NCBI RefSeq assembly: GCF_003058055.1
Contig: NZ_QBTZ01000001.1
Span: 2,420,501 to 2,484,500 of the forward strand
Origin: Acidovorax sp. 107
Lineage (GTDB): Bacteria > Pseudomonadota > Gammaproteobacteria > Burkholderiales > Burkholderiaceae_C
Length of the DNA: 64,000 bases
Reading direction: 5' to 3'
Part shown: one piece after another, positions 8,753 through 17,741 of the stretch
Layout: every line of letters begins with the position of its first letter
How positions within the stretch are numbered: position 1 is the stretch's first letter
The notes under the pieces: model-generated
The model's database searches: none
What the model was told of the DNA's origin: nothing
Seen by the model: the letters and a program-made list of their open reading frames with translations, nothing else
Translations under genes and position numbers: made by a program

Positions 8753-9178
8753 TCAGCGATAGCCGATGAAAAGGATGGCGATATTGACCAAAAAACCACC
8801 GGCCCAGACCGCACTGCGTGCCGTGGGCATGTCGGCCACGTACATCATCACGTAGAAAATACGCAGCAACACATACAGCAGCGCCAACAGGTCCAGCAGC
8901 GTCTGCCCTGCGCCCAGCAAGTGCGCGATGATGACCGCGCCGATAAAAAACGGCAGCGCTTCGAAGCTGTTGGCCTGCGCCGCGTTGGCACGCCCGCGCC
9001 AGTCGGTCTGCTGCGAGAGCCAGCCGCGCGGGTCGTGGTTGTCAAAACCGCCCTCTTTGCGGGACTTGCCCAAGTTGCCGCTTTTGGCAAGCCAGGCGCA
9101 ACCGATGGGCAGCAGTGCGGCGAACAGCACGCACCAATAGGCCACGGTAAACCGTGCGACGTGCATGGTGGTATTCAT
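8753..9178 (-). CDS. MAPEG family membrane protein
   Basis: A 141-residue inner-membrane protein with about four hydrophobic helices: after residue 10, near FFIGAVIIAHLLGAG, LLALLYVLLRIFYVMMYV and GGFLVNIAILFIGYR. The RANAAQANSFEALPFF segment between helices 1 and 2 is the signature of the MAPEG superfamily (glutathione S-transferase and related membrane enzymes). Bacterial members of this size mostly have no known substrate. It stands alone; a copy of the dispersed motif lies just upstream. Confidence 0.85.
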   Translation of the reverse strand: MNTTMHVARFTVAYWCVLFAALLPIGCAWLAKSGNLGKSRKEGGFDNHDPRGWLSQQTDWRGRANAAQANSFEALPFFIGAVIIAHLLGAGQTLLDLLALLYVLLRIFYVMMYVADMPTARSAVWAGGFLVNIAILFIGYR

Positions 9179-9200
9179 TGTTGAGGCTTTTGAGAGTGCA

Positions 9201-9240
9201 AGCGCAATAACTACAAGCGCTGGCAGCTATTAAATTGAGA
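9201..9240 (+). repeat. Dispersed 40-base motif, intergenic copy upstream of the MAPEG gene
   Basis: This copy matches the moeA core at 31 of 40 positions by hand count, with the same spacing between AGCGC, AGCGCT and GGCAGCTAT. It is the only copy here outside a gene and is A/T-rich against its surroundings. Confidence 0.7.
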
Positions 9241-9291
9241 GTATTTTAGCGGCAGATGCTGCCCGGTCTGAGGCCACCAGACGCCTGCGTG

Positions 9292-9882
9292 TCACCGCCG
9301 ATCCACCAGCGCATGCGCGATGGTGCCCAGGTCCACGTACTCCAGCTCGCTGCCCACCGGCACTCCCCGCGCAAGTCGCGTCACATGCATCCCCCGGCTC
9401 TTGAGTGCCTCGCTGATCACATGGGCCGTGGCTTCGCCCTCGGCATTGAAATTGGTCGCTAGGATCACCTCCTGCACGGTGCCGTCCGTGGCGCGGTCCA
9501 TCAGCTTGTGCAGGCCGATTTCCTTAGGCCCCACCCCATCGAGCGGACTCAGGCGCCCCATCAGCACGAAGTACAGCCCCTTGAAAGCCCCCGTACGCTC
9601 CAGCGCCGACTGATCCGCCGGCGTCTCGACCACACACAGCCGTGTGGCATCGCGATCAGGGTCCAGGCAGGTGCTGCACACCTCGGCCTCGGTGAACGTA
9701 TGGCAACGCGCACAGTGGTGCACCGTGCCCACCGCCTCCGAAAGCGCCCGCGAAAGCGCCAGCGCCCCTTCGCGGTCATGCTGCAGCAGATGAAACGCCA
9801 TGCGCTGCGCAGACTTCACCCCCACCCCCGGCAGCCGGCGCAGCGCCTGGATCAGAACGTCGAGGGAGTTGGTGGTGGACAT
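9292..9882 (-). CDS. recR: Recombination protein RecR
   Basis: RecR works with RecF and RecO to load RecA on SSB-coated gaps. The 196-residue protein has the helix-hairpin-helix segment [20 protein letters not shown], a zinc finger with Cys pairs at CARCHTF and [10 protein letters not shown], and a Toprim domain ([15 protein letters not shown], then [15 protein letters not shown]). The ATG at 9882 gives the conserved start ([14 protein letters not shown]); the longer frame to 9948 is discarded. It is the third gene of the dnaX-ybaB-recR cluster. Confidence 0.95.
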   Translation of the reverse strand: MSTTNSLDVLIQALRRLPGVGVKSAQRMAFHLLQHDREGALALSRALSEAVGTVHHCARCHTFTEAEVCSTCLDPDRDATRLCVVETPADQSALERTGAFKGLYFVLMGRLSPLDGVGPKEIGLHKLMDRATDGTVQEVILATNFNAEGEATAHVISEALKSRGMHVTRLARGVPVGSELEYVDLGTIAHALVDRR

Positions 9883-10049
9883 GGACAGGCTGGAGGTAAG
9901 GCGCGTGGGTTGGTAAGGCTTGGATGAGTAAGGCTTAAACAGGGCCAACTCAAACGGATGTGAGAAGAAAATGGGATGTGCTCCCCGCCTTCACACCCCA
10001 CCCTCAAGGGCGTAGCGGGCGGGATCAGCAGCTAGGCGGACGGAGCACA

Positions 10050-10084
10050 GCCACCGGAACGTACTTGCGGTACGTGAGGATGGC
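10050..10084. other. Structured hairpin in the recR-ybaB intergenic region
   Basis: Within the 245 bases between ybaB and recR lies GCCA, five unpaired bases, ACGTAC, loop TTGCG, GTACGT, five unpaired bases, TGGC. That is a hairpin with a symmetric five-base internal loop and a perfect inner stem. No coding sequence is supported in this gap. It could be a transcript-processing or stability element in the dnaX-ybaB-recR message, or a dispersed repeat. Confidence 0.5.
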
Positions 10085-10127
10085 GAGCACCGCCCAACGA
10101 CGCAGATGGCCCGCTCGGTAGCCAGTA

Positions 10128-10460
10128 TCAGAAAGGGAATTTCATGCCGCCGGGGAGGCCTGGCATCCCTTGCGTCAGCTTGCCCATCTTTTCCGATGAA
10201 GTCTCCTCGGCCTTGCGCACTGCGGCATTGAACGCAGCGGCCACCAGGTCTTCCAGCATGTCCTTGTCTTCGGCCAGCAGGCTGGGGTCGATGGTGATGC
10301 GCTTGACGTCGTGCTTGCAGGTCATGACCACCTTCACCAGACCCGCGCCCGATTCGCCCTCGACTTCGATGAAGGCCAGTTCATCCTGCGCCTTCTTGAG
10401 GTTGTCCTGCATGGCCTGGGCTTGCTTCATGAGGCCAGCGAGTTGTCCTTTGTTGAACAT
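10128..10460 (-). CDS. YbaB/EbfC family nucleoid-associated protein
   Basis: A 110-residue protein of the YbaB/EbfC family, which binds DNA as a small dimer and affects nucleoid organisation. It starts [20 protein letters not shown] and carries the family core [29 protein letters not shown], ending in a Gly/Met/Pro-rich tail ([12 protein letters not shown]). It is placed, as in most proteobacteria, directly between dnaX and recR, 55 bases after dnaX. Confidence 0.93.
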   Translation of the reverse strand: MFNKGQLAGLMKQAQAMQDNLKKAQDELAFIEVEGESGAGLVKVVMTCKHDVKRITIDPSLLAEDKDMLEDLVAAAFNAAVRKAEETSSEKMGKLTQGMPGLPGGMKFPF

Positions 10461-10515
10461 GGTGTTGTTTCCTTTTCAGTTTCTAGTGAAATGAGTAACA
10501 GAGGTTGTTTGTCCG

Positions 10516-12504
10516 TCATGCAGGCTTGATGCTGCCCGGCACGATTTTCGCGCCGTAGTCACGCATCAGCGATTGCACGAAGGGGTCGTTGTGCACGATT
10601 TCTTCAGCGCGGCGCTGGCGCTCGGCAGCGGCAGCGGCGTTGCGGCGCGCGGGGCTGTCGATGACCACGCCCACCTCGACGCTGATCTGGGTGGCATGGC
10701 CTGCAGCCTCCAGGGCCGCACGCAGGCGCTCGCGCGCCGTGGGCTGGTTGAGCGACTCGCGCTCCACGCGCAACAGCCAATGGCCGCCGTCGCGCGCCAC
10801 CAGCTGCGACTGCAAGGCCAGCTCGCGCACCAGCGCCGTGATGGCCTCGGCAGCCACCAGTTGCTGCACCGTGGCGTACCAGACATCGCCCTCTTCGGTG
10901 GGCGTATAGCGGGCGGACACGGGGGTGGGTGCAGACAGCGGAAGCGGCTGCAGCCGCTCGCCGGGCTCGGGCGACTCGCGCACCGGAATTGCTACATATT
11001 CAGGAGCATTTGGTGCTTTCGCTGATTGCACTATCCCGGAATTTTGCCCCAATCTCTCGGGTGCACGCACCGGCAACGCCGTGGCAGCGGGCGCAGCGGC
11101 AGTGGCCACCGCACCAGGCTCGTCAGACCCTGGCCATGGGGGGGGCTCGGAGTCGTGGAGAGGCTCTGACCGAGGGTCTTCAGCGGCGGCGGGTGCGGGG
11201 CCTGCAGCCACGCCTGGAGCCGACGCCGGGGCCGCGGGCGCTGGCACCACAGACAAGGACTGCGGGGCGGCAACCGCCCGAGCCACTGCACGCTCGGGCA
11301 CTGCCAACATGTCTGCAGCACCTGCTGAGACGGTGCCCGAAGTCGGCGTTTCAGCCCGCGTCAGAGTTTTTTTTTCAGCCGGTTTGCCAACGCTGCCTTC
11401 TGGCTTGAAAGCCAGCAGGCGCAGCAGCACCATGGTGAGCGCCGCGTACTCATCGGGAGCCAGGCCCAGCTCGCCGCGCCCATGCAGGCACAGGCTGTAG
11501 AGCAACTGCGTTTCGTCAGCAGGCATCAGCGCGGACAGGCGGGCAGTTTCGGCGGCCTCGGGGTCGTCGGCATCTACTGCGCCTGCCATCTGCGGTACGG
11601 CCTGGAACACAGCCATGCGCTGGAGCACGGCACTCATCTCTTCGAGCGTGGAAGCGGCCGACAGGCCGTTCATGCGCAGCGTGTCCGAGGTCTCCACCAC
11701 GGTTTTCCCGTCACCCTGGGCCAGAGCCTCGATGAGCCGAAACACATAGGAACGGTCTACCGCACCCAGCATCTGGCGCACGCCCGCCTCCTGCAACTGG
11801 CCGCTGCCAAAGGCAATGGCCTGGTCGGTGAGCGAGAGTGCATCGCGCATGGAGCCCCGCGCGGCTCGCGACAGCAAACGCAGCGCCTGCGGCTCGGCAG
11901 GCACGTTCTCGGTCGCCAGCACCTGCGTGAGGTGCGAGAGCACCGTCTCGGGCGCCATGGGGCGCAGGTTGAACTGCAGGCAGCGGCTCAGCACCGTGAC
12001 CGGCACCTTCTGCGGATCGGTCGTGGCCAGCACAAACTTGAGGTATTCGGGCGGCTCTTCCAGCGTCTTCAGCATGGCGTTGAACGCCGTGTTGGTCAGC
12101 ATGTGCACTTCGTCGATCATGAAGACCTTGAAGCGCCCTTGCACCGGCTTGTACACGGCCTGCTCCAACAGGCTTTGCACCTCATCCACGCCACGGTTGG
12201 AAGCCGCGTCCAGCTCGGTGTAATCCACAAAGCGGCCACTGTCGATGTCTGTGCAGGCCTGGCACACGCCACAGGGCGTAGCGGTGATGCCGCCCGTGCC
12301 ATCGGCCCCCTGGCAGTTGAGCGACTTGGCCAGGATGCGCGACACGGTGGTCTTGCCCACGCCGCGTGTGCCGGTGAACAGGTAGGCGTGGTGCAAACGC
12401 TGCTGGGTGAGCGCATTCGACAGGGCCTGGACTACATGCTCCTGCCCCACCATTTCGGTGAAATTGCGAGGGCGGTACTTGCGGGCGAGCACGAGGTAGG
12501 ACAT
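10516..12504 (-). CDS. dnaX: DNA polymerase III subunits gamma/tau
   Basis: DnaX is the clamp-loader ATPase of the replisome. The 662-residue full-length (tau) product has Walker A GTRGVGKTTVSRIL, zinc Cys at CGVCQACTD, the DEVHML Walker B box and TTDPQKVPVTVLSRC. Residues from about 375 to 540 form an Ala/Pro/Ser-rich linker, then a C-terminal domain. ATG 12504 is used because the protein then begins MSYLVLARKYRP, as is universal. Codons 377-379 contain nine A in a row, a candidate slippage site for making a gamma-like short form. A weak copy of the dispersed motif lies in the linker. Confidence 0.95.
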   Translation of the reverse strand: MSYLVLARKYRPRNFTEMVGQEHVVQALSNALTQQRLHHAYLFTGTRGVGKTTVSRILAKSLNCQGADGTGGITATPCGVCQACTDIDSGRFVDYTELDAASNRGVDEVQSLLEQAVYKPVQGRFKVFMIDEVHMLTNTAFNAMLKTLEEPPEYLKFVLATTDPQKVPVTVLSRCLQFNLRPMAPETVLSHLTQVLATENVPAEPQALRLLSRAARGSMRDALSLTDQAIAFGSGQLQEAGVRQMLGAVDRSYVFRLIEALAQGDGKTVVETSDTLRMNGLSAASTLEEMSAVLQRMAVFQAVPQMAGAVDADDPEAAETARLSALMPADETQLLYSLCLHGRGELGLAPDEYAALTMVLLRLLAFKPEGSVGKPAEKKTLTRAETPTSGTVSAGAADMLAVPERAVARAVAAPQSLSVVPAPAAPASAPGVAAGPAPAAAEDPRSEPLHDSEPPPWPGSDEPGAVATAAAPAATALPVRAPERLGQNSGIVQSAKAPNAPEYVAIPVRESPEPGERLQPLPLSAPTPVSARYTPTEEGDVWYATVQQLVAAEAITALVRELALQSQLVARDGGHWLLRVERESLNQPTARERLRAALEAAGHATQISVEVGVVIDSPARRNAAAAAERQRRAEEIVHNDPFVQSLMRDYGAKIVPGSIKPA
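10993..11032 (-). repeat. Dispersed 40-base motif, weak copy in the dnaX linker
   Basis: On the minus strand this matches the moeA core at about 19 of 40 positions, with the two GC boxes at the correct spacing. It is A/T-richer than its surroundings. On its own this could be chance. Confidence 0.3.
11367..11375 (-). other. A9 slippery run in dnaX, candidate frameshift or slippage site
   Basis: On the coding strand nine consecutive A follow GCTG, covering codons 377-379 (Glu-Lys-Lys). A shift to the -1 frame meets TGA six codons on (about 384 residues). A shift to the +1 frame meets TGA two codons on (about 380). Either product ends just after clamp-loader domain III, where gamma ends in species that make it. 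Confidence 0.6.
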
Positions 12505-12593
12505 GCGGGCGATTCTACGGGCTGGGCCGTACGCACCTTGCGCGGCCCGGGCAAACAAAACACCCATTGGAAAATCGGGGCCGTCATCCGACG

Positions 12594-12599
12594 TACAAT
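12594..12599 (+). promoter_or_regulatory. -10 element (TACAAT) for the SRP RNA gene
   Basis: TACAAT lies seven bases before the predicted 5' end of the SRP RNA at about 12606. It is in the short gap upstream of the divergent dnaX. A -35 with ideal spacing is not evident. Confidence 0.5.
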
Positions 12600-12605
12600 C
12601 GCTGA

Positions 12606-12701
12606 TGACGGGCCTCCTCGCATGGTGAAGCGGCCAACCGGGTCAGGTGGGGAACCAAGCAGCCCTAACCGTGGAGTCAGTGCCGGGGGTAAGGCTCGTC
12701 A
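12606..12701 (+). ncRNA. ffs: Small signal recognition particle RNA (4.5S RNA)
   Basis: The sequence carries the SRP domain IV signature: GTCAGG, TGG, a GGAA tetraloop, CCA, AGCAG. This gives the tetraloop stem and the conserved internal loop bound by Ffh. The ends pair: GACGGGCCT at 12607-12615 with AGGCTCGTC at 12692-12700. At about 95 bases it is the short bacterial form. It lies divergently beside dnaX, a common position. A 9-bp inverted repeat (12714-12735) just downstream may help end transcription. Confidence 0.9.
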
Positions 12702-12713
12702 ACTTCTTCTTTC

Positions 12714-12735
12714 TTTTTGCGCAGTCGCGCAAAAA
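12714..12735. terminator. Inverted repeat downstream of the SRP RNA gene
   Basis: TTTTTGCGC, loop AGTC, GCGCAAAAA forms a perfect 9-bp hairpin after a C/T-rich stretch. It lacks a clean T run after the stem on the plus strand, so termination is plausible but not certain. The bases from here to 12820 hold no supported gene. Confidence 0.4.
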
Positions 12736-12820
12736 CTCCCTCTCTTCAGTATTTCCGCAGCAAGCAGTGGCAGGCCGTATCGGCTTGCGCGAGGCCCTGC
12801 TTTCCACGGCGGCTCTAGCG

Positions 12821-14185
12821 TCAAGCCGATAAGCCACGCAGCCAGCGCAACGCGCCCTCCCCCGCCACCCGGCCGCTGGCCATGCTGGCCGTGAGCAGAT
12901 AGCCGCCGGTAGGCGCCTCCCAGTCCAGCATTTCCCCTGCGCAGAACACGCCCGGCAACGCCGTGGCCATCAGGTGCGCGTCCAGCGCCTCAAACGCCAC
13001 GCCGCCCGCCGTGCTGATGGCCTCGTCCAGCGGGCGCGCAGCCACCACGGTAATGGGCAGGGCCTTGATCGCGTGGGCCAGGGCCACGGGGTCGTTCATG
13101 CCGTCTTTGCCCAGGTGCTCATACAGAATGCCCGCCTTGATGCCATCCAGGCCCAGACGGCTCTTGAGGTGGCTCGACAGCGAGCGCGAGCCCCGCGGGT
13201 GGCGCACTTCCACCAGCACGCGCTCGGGGCTGTGGTCGGGCAACAGGTCGAGGTGGAACGTGGCATGGTCATGGGCTTGCACCTCGTCGCGCAGCAGGTG
13301 CGAAGCGGCATAGACCAGGCTGCCCTCCACCCCCGTGGCCGTGACCACAAACTCGCCCCGGCGGCTGAAGCTGCGGCCCTGGCTGTCGGTGAAGCTGAGC
13401 ACCACGGTCTTGAAGGGCTGGCCCACAAACTTCTCGGAAAAATGCGGCGTCCAGCCCACCGTGGGTGCGGGCGTGCGGCCCAGCAGCTCTTGCAGAAAGG
13501 CGCGGCGCGTTTCGCCCACCGGGGCATCGGCGCGCAGCACGTCAAAACCGCAGTTGGAGGGGTGCAGCGGCTCAACAGCCACACCCCGTTGCGCCAGCAA
13601 CGGCACCCAGGCACCGTCCGACCCCAGGCGCGCCCAGCTGCCGCCGCCCAGCGCGAGCACCACGGCCTTGGCAGCCACACGCACTTCACCTGCCGGTGCG
13701 TCAAAACGCAGTGCCCCCTCCTCGGCCCAGCCCAGCCAGCGGTGGCGCATGTGGAACAGCACCCCCTGCCCGCGCAGGCGCTGCAGCCAGGCGCGCAGCA
13801 ACGGTGCGGCCTTCATGTCGGTGGGGAACACACGGCCTGATGTGCCCACGAAGGTCTCCACCCCCAGCCCCTGCGCCCACGCACGTAGCTCGGGGCCGCC
13901 AAAAGCACCGACCAGCGGCTCGATCTGCTGCTCGCGCCCGGCATAGCGGCCCACAAAGGGCTCGTGCGGCTCGGAATGCGTGAGATTGAGCCCGCCCTTG
14001 CCCGCCAGCAGAAACTTGCGCCCCACGGACGGCATGGCGTCGAACACATGCACGGCCACGTCCGCCTGGGCCAGCACCTCGGCGGCCATCAGGCCCGCCG
14101 GGCCACCGCCGATGACGGCCACTTCGCATTGCAATGCTTCCGCAGACAGGGTGGACGTATCGGAAGAAGAAAGGGTGTGAGACAC
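12821..14185 (-). CDS. FAD-dependent flavoprotein, HI0933/BaiN-like family
   Basis: A 454-residue flavoprotein. The dinucleotide-binding motif EVAVIGGGPAGLMAAEVLA opens the FAD domain after a short variable lead, and FDAMPSVGRKFLLAGKGGLNLTHSE is the hallmark of the HI0933-like family. VVLALGGGSWARLGSDG and the C-terminal LPGVFCAGEMLDWEAPTGGYL complete the FAD site. Members of this family are oxidoreductases of mostly unknown substrate. The gene stands alone, 55 bases before the end of addA on the same strand. Confidence 0.87.
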   Translation of the reverse strand: MSHTLSSSDTSTLSAEALQCEVAVIGGGPAGLMAAEVLAQADVAVHVFDAMPSVGRKFLLAGKGGLNLTHSEPHEPFVGRYAGREQQIEPLVGAFGGPELRAWAQGLGVETFVGTSGRVFPTDMKAAPLLRAWLQRLRGQGVLFHMRHRWLGWAEEGALRFDAPAGEVRVAAKAVVLALGGGSWARLGSDGAWVPLLAQRGVAVEPLHPSNCGFDVLRADAPVGETRRAFLQELLGRTPAPTVGWTPHFSEKFVGQPFKTVVLSFTDSQGRSFSRRGEFVVTATGVEGSLVYAASHLLRDEVQAHDHATFHLDLLPDHSPERVLVEVRHPRGSRSLSSHLKSRLGLDGIKAGILYEHLGKDGMNDPVALAHAIKALPITVVAARPLDEAISTAGGVAFEALDAHLMATALPGVFCAGEMLDWEAPTGGYLLTASMASGRVAGEGALRWLRGLSA

Positions 14186-14240
14186 GGAAGGGCCTTGCTA
14201 AAAAAGGGACGTTGCGCAGGGTATGGTGCCGGCGGACCAC

Positions 14241-17200
14241 TCAGAACAAGGAGCCTTGCGGAGAATCCGCCGGCCCCGTCTGGGCGCGCTGGCCCTCGGG
14301 CTGTGCTGCGGCGACCGGCGCAACGGGGGCGAGAGTATGCCCCACGGCCGAGGCCTGGGCGGCGGATGCCCCTTCCGCGCCGTGCGCATCGGCCACCATG
14401 ACCCAACGCCCGTCACCCGTGAGGAAGGCAGCGTGAACCGCCTCGCCCGGCATCAGCGCCTGTACGGCTTCGCGGTAACGTCGCAACTGTGCCACCAGCG
14501 CCTGCTGACGCTGGGGCTGGGCGGCGCTTTTGTAGTCCAGCACCCACCAGCCTGCTGCTGCATCCTCGGCGTGCGCTGCGCGCCGCTGCACCAGCCGGTC
14601 GATGCGCAGGCTCTGGCCCTGGTAATGCAGTGGAGCCTCGTTGATGGCGGTTTGCACCAGCGCCGGGTCCCACGCCCACGCGCCCTCGCCCGCCAGAATG
14701 GCCTGCGCCATGCGGGCGGCCTGCTCGGCAGCGGCGGAGGTGATGTCGTGGTCCGCAGCCAGGCGGGCGAGGCGCACGGCGGGCCAACCGTGCGCGCGCA
14801 GATCGGCCAGCGGGGCACCGGCCACGCCGGCCTGCTCCAACAACTGGTGCATGGCGTCGCCCTGGCGAGACAAGGGGGTCGATTCGGCATCGCCCGGCAT
14901 GGCCACGGTGGCATCACCTTCGAGCCCTACAGCGGTGTGGACGCGCGCGCTCTGCAGTGCCTCGGGCAACGCTGGCAGGCTGGGGATGGTGAAGGTTTGC
15001 GCGGGTGCTGCGGCGTCCACCCCCTGGGGAGGCAAGGCAAGCGCCAGCACATCCACCTCGGTCACCAACGGGGCGAGCCGGTTCCACCAACTGCCTGGGG
15101 CCGAGTTACCGGGTTGCACCGACGACAGCGCCAGGCAATGCTTGGCGCGCGTCATGGCCACATAGAGCATGTTCAGCTCCTCGCGGCTGCGGGCCTGCTG
15201 CTCGGCGGCCAGCGCGGCTTCTGCGCTGGGCGGCGGATTCGATTCGCTGGCCAGAAAGACGAAGGCCGAGGGCACAGTTTGCTCGCCAGGCCAGTCCACC
15301 AGCACGCCCATGGTTTCGGCCTTCTGCGGGCGGGTGTCGGTGTCGAGCAGCAGCACGCAGTCGGCCTCCAGCCCCTTGGCGCCGTGCACTGTCAGCAGGC
15401 GAATGGCCTGCGCATCGGCCCGGCCAGGGGCACGCACGCCGCCTTTTTTCATGGCCCGCACAAAGGCATAGGGCGTGAGGTAACGCCCCCCGTCGTGCTG
15501 CAGCGATGCCGCCAGCAGTGCGCGCAGATTGGCCTGCACGGACTGACGCTGGGTGACAGGTGCTGCGGCAGCAAAGCGGGCCAGCACATCGCCGTGCTCG
15601 TAGATGGCGTGCAGGGCATCATGCGGCGGTAAATTGCCCACCCACTTCTGATATTGGGTCAAAACGGCTCCAAGCGCCTGATTTTCATGCGCCAACAGCT
15701 CACTTTTCAATAGCAAATCAAACCAACTGCAACCCGCATGTTCAGGCTGGCGGCGCAGCAACGCCAAGGTCACCAGCGCATCGTCGCCGAGGCCAAACAA
15801 CGGCGACTTGAGCGCGCGGGCCAACGAGAGGTCGTGCGTGGGCGAGACCAGCGCATCGAGCAGCGCCACCATGTCCTGCACCTCGGGTGCGTCGAACAGG
15901 TCGGCTTTTTCGGGCTGCACACAGGGCAGGTGCAGGGCGCGCAGGGCCTCTTGCATGCTGGCCAGGCGGTCGCGCTTGCGGGCCAGCACCAGCACCTCTT
16001 TGGGTGGCGTACCGCTGGCAATCTGCGCGGCCACCCAGGCGGCGGCCTGGGTGCATTCGCGCATGCGCTGGGTTTCTTCGGCCTCGTGGCGCGGTTCGGT
16101 CAGGCTGTCGCGCCAGGCCAGGGGATCGCGCGCGGCGCCTTGGCTGTCGTCATCCGCATCGACGATGGCGGGCAGGCGCAGCAGCTGGCCTGGGTGTTTG
16201 GATTCGGTGGTGTGGTCACGAAAACCGCTGGTCTCGTGCTGCGCCTGGGCTTGGCCCATGACGGCGTTGACGGCGCCAATGACGCCCTGCGCGTTGCGGC
16301 GCGTGTGGTCGCAGCTGAGCAGGTCACCGCCCAACCCGTCACGCACAAAGGCCTGCGCGGCAATGAACACCTGCGGCTCGGCGCGGCGAAAGCGGTAGAT
16401 GCTCTGCTTGGGGTCGCCCACGATGAACACGCTGGGCGCGGCAGAGCCACCACCCGAGCCTACATAGCCCGCCAGCCACGCGTGCAGCGCCTGCCACTGC
16501 AGCGGGTTGGTGTCCTGGAACTCATCCACCAGCAGGTGGCGGATGCGGGCGTCCAGCCGCTCCTGCACCCAGCCACTGAGCACCGGGTCGGCCAGCATGA
16601 CCAAGGCCGTGCGCTCCACATCGTTCATGTCCACCCAGCCGTGCTGCTGCTTGACCGCCACGAATTGCGCAATCAGGCAGCGCGCCAGCCGGGCCATGCG
16701 CTGCTGGTGCAGCCAGGCCTCGTGCTGGCGGCGGGCAGTGAGCAGGCGCTGCAGCTCGGGCTCGGCCTCTTGCGCGGCGGGGAACTTCTCCAGGTTCTTC
16801 GACAGGCGGTCTTCCTTTGCGACGAACATGGCTTTGCGCAGCATGTCCAGGCGCTGGTTCAGGTCGGCGCAGGCCAGCGCGTCGATGATGGCGTCCGCCG
16901 CCTTTTGCGGAGTCTTGTTGGACTCTGCTCCCAGGGCGCTGGCCCAGTTACGCCAACGTTGCTGGGCGGCCTCGGTCTGCAGGGCCTCGGCGGACTCCGT
17001 CAGCGCAGCCAGTTCGGGGTACGCCTGCTGGAACGGCGGCACCGAGGCATCGACCACGCCCGCCTCGTCGGCCAGGTCAAACTCCACCCGCTTGGCCAGT
17101 GCCGCTGCCAGCGCTTTGTGCGTTTGCGAGCGGCCGTGGCGGGCCACTACGGCCTCGTAGTCGGCACGCAGGCTGGCGCTGTCGGCCACGGTCTGCAGGA

Positions 17201-17741
17201 ACGGCGGCCAGACCTCGCGCACAGCCTCGGCATCGTCTTCCAGCAGCTCAAAGTGCGCGGGCAGTCCTTGCTGCTGCAGCAGCGCCAACGGGGCCGTGCC
17301 CAGCAGCGCGGCAAACCAGCTGTGGAAGGTGCGGATCTGCACCGGGCGGCCAGCTTCGAGCAGTTGGCGGTATAAATTTTGTAGCGCCTCGCGCTTTTCC
17401 AGTGCGCCCTGGGGGCTGATTCCGCGTGCAATCAGCTCGGCGGTGAGTTCTTCGAGCGGCTTGTGGCTGAACTGCTCCAGCCACTCTTGCAGACGCTGGC
17501 GCATTTCGCCCGCGGCTTTTTTGGTGAAGGTGATGGCCAGAATTTCATGCGGCGCACAGCCATCGAGCAGCGCCCGCAGCATGCGCGAGACCAGCATCCA
17601 GGTCTTGCCCGCGCCCGCGCAAGCCTCCACCGCCACGCTGCGGGCAGGGTCGCAGGCGATGGCGTAGAAGGCCTCGCGCGAGACGGGGCGGCCGTTGTGT
17701 TCGTAGGCGGCCTGGGTGGCGGGGGAATTACTGGCGGTCAT
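14241..17741 (-). CDS. addA: AddA-type UvrD-family helicase/exonuclease
   Basis: A 1166-residue ATP-dependent helicase that should work with the following-named AddB-like protein to resect double-strand breaks. Walker A is at VEACAGAGKTWMLVSRML near residue 40, then ILAITFTKKAAGEMRQRL (motif Ia), LLVDEFQDTNPLQW (motif II), VGDPKQSIYRFRRAE (motif III), TVHGAKGLEADCV (motif V) and LYVAMTRAKHCLAL (motif VI). The C-terminal WWVLDYKSA is a RecB-type nuclease motif. ATG 17741 is chosen because it overlaps the upstream addB stop (ATGA); the frame to 17825 adds an unlikely Arg-rich lead. Two copies of the dispersed motif lie inside. Confidence 0.88.
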   Translation of the reverse strand: MTASNSPATQAAYEHNGRPVSREAFYAIACDPARSVAVEACAGAGKTWMLVSRMLRALLDGCAPHEILAITFTKKAAGEMRQRLQEWLEQFSHKPLEELTAELIARGISPQGALEKREALQNLYRQLLEAGRPVQIRTFHSWFAALLGTAPLALLQQQGLPAHFELLEDDAEAVREVWPPFLQTVADSASLRADYEAVVARHGRSQTHKALAAALAKRVEFDLADEAGVVDASVPPFQQAYPELAALTESAEALQTEAAQQRWRNWASALGAESNKTPQKAADAIIDALACADLNQRLDMLRKAMFVAKEDRLSKNLEKFPAAQEAEPELQRLLTARRQHEAWLHQQRMARLARCLIAQFVAVKQQHGWVDMNDVERTALVMLADPVLSGWVQERLDARIRHLLVDEFQDTNPLQWQALHAWLAGYVGSGGGSAAPSVFIVGDPKQSIYRFRRAEPQVFIAAQAFVRDGLGGDLLSCDHTRRNAQGVIGAVNAVMGQAQAQHETSGFRDHTTESKHPGQLLRLPAIVDADDDSQGAARDPLAWRDSLTEPRHEAEETQRMRECTQAAAWVAAQIASGTPPKEVLVLARKRDRLASMQEALRALHLPCVQPEKADLFDAPEVQDMVALLDALVSPTHDLSLARALKSPLFGLGDDALVTLALLRRQPEHAGCSWFDLLLKSELLAHENQALGAVLTQYQKWVGNLPPHDALHAIYEHGDVLARFAAAAPVTQRQSVQANLRALLAASLQHDGGRYLTPYAFVRAMKKGGVRAPGRADAQAIRLLTVHGAKGLEADCVLLLDTDTRPQKAETMGVLVDWPGEQTVPSAFVFLASESNPPPSAEAALAAEQQARSREELNMLYVAMTRAKHCLALSSVQPGNSAPGSWWNRLAPLVTEVDVLALALPPQGVDAAAPAQTFTIPSLPALPEALQSARVHTAVGLEGDATVAMPGDAESTPLSRQGDAMHQLLEQAGVAGAPLADLRAHGWPAVRLARLAADHDITSAAAEQAARMAQAILAGEGAWAWDPALVQTAINEAPLHYQGQSLRIDRLVQRRAAHAEDAAAGWWVLDYKSAAQPQRQQALVAQLRRYREAVQALMPGEAVHAAFLTGDGRWVMVADAHGAEGASAAQASAVGHTLAPVAPVAAAQPEGQRAQTGPADSPQGSLF
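15673..15712 (+). repeat. Dispersed 40-base motif, copy 1 in addA
   Basis: This matches the moeA core at 22 of 40 positions, with correct spacing of AGCGCC, TGCGCC and ACAGCT. It lies in antisense orientation to addA and in an A/T-rich island. Confidence 0.45.
17371..17410 (-). repeat. Dispersed 40-base motif, copy 2 in addA
   Basis: On the minus strand it matches the moeA core at 22 of 40 positions, strongest at the GC box and at the A/T end. It encodes ordinary-looking helicase residues (EALQNLYRQLLE). Confidence 0.4.

Noticed and set aside
9292..12701. A tRNA or other RNA gene in the recR-ybaB gap
   Set aside because: The hairpin there has no cloverleaf, anticodon stem or CCA end. No tRNA was found in the whole window.
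12643..12837. Short open frames around the SRP RNA
   Set aside because: The RNA signature explains the conserved sequence here, and the frames have no ribosome site or homology that I recognise.
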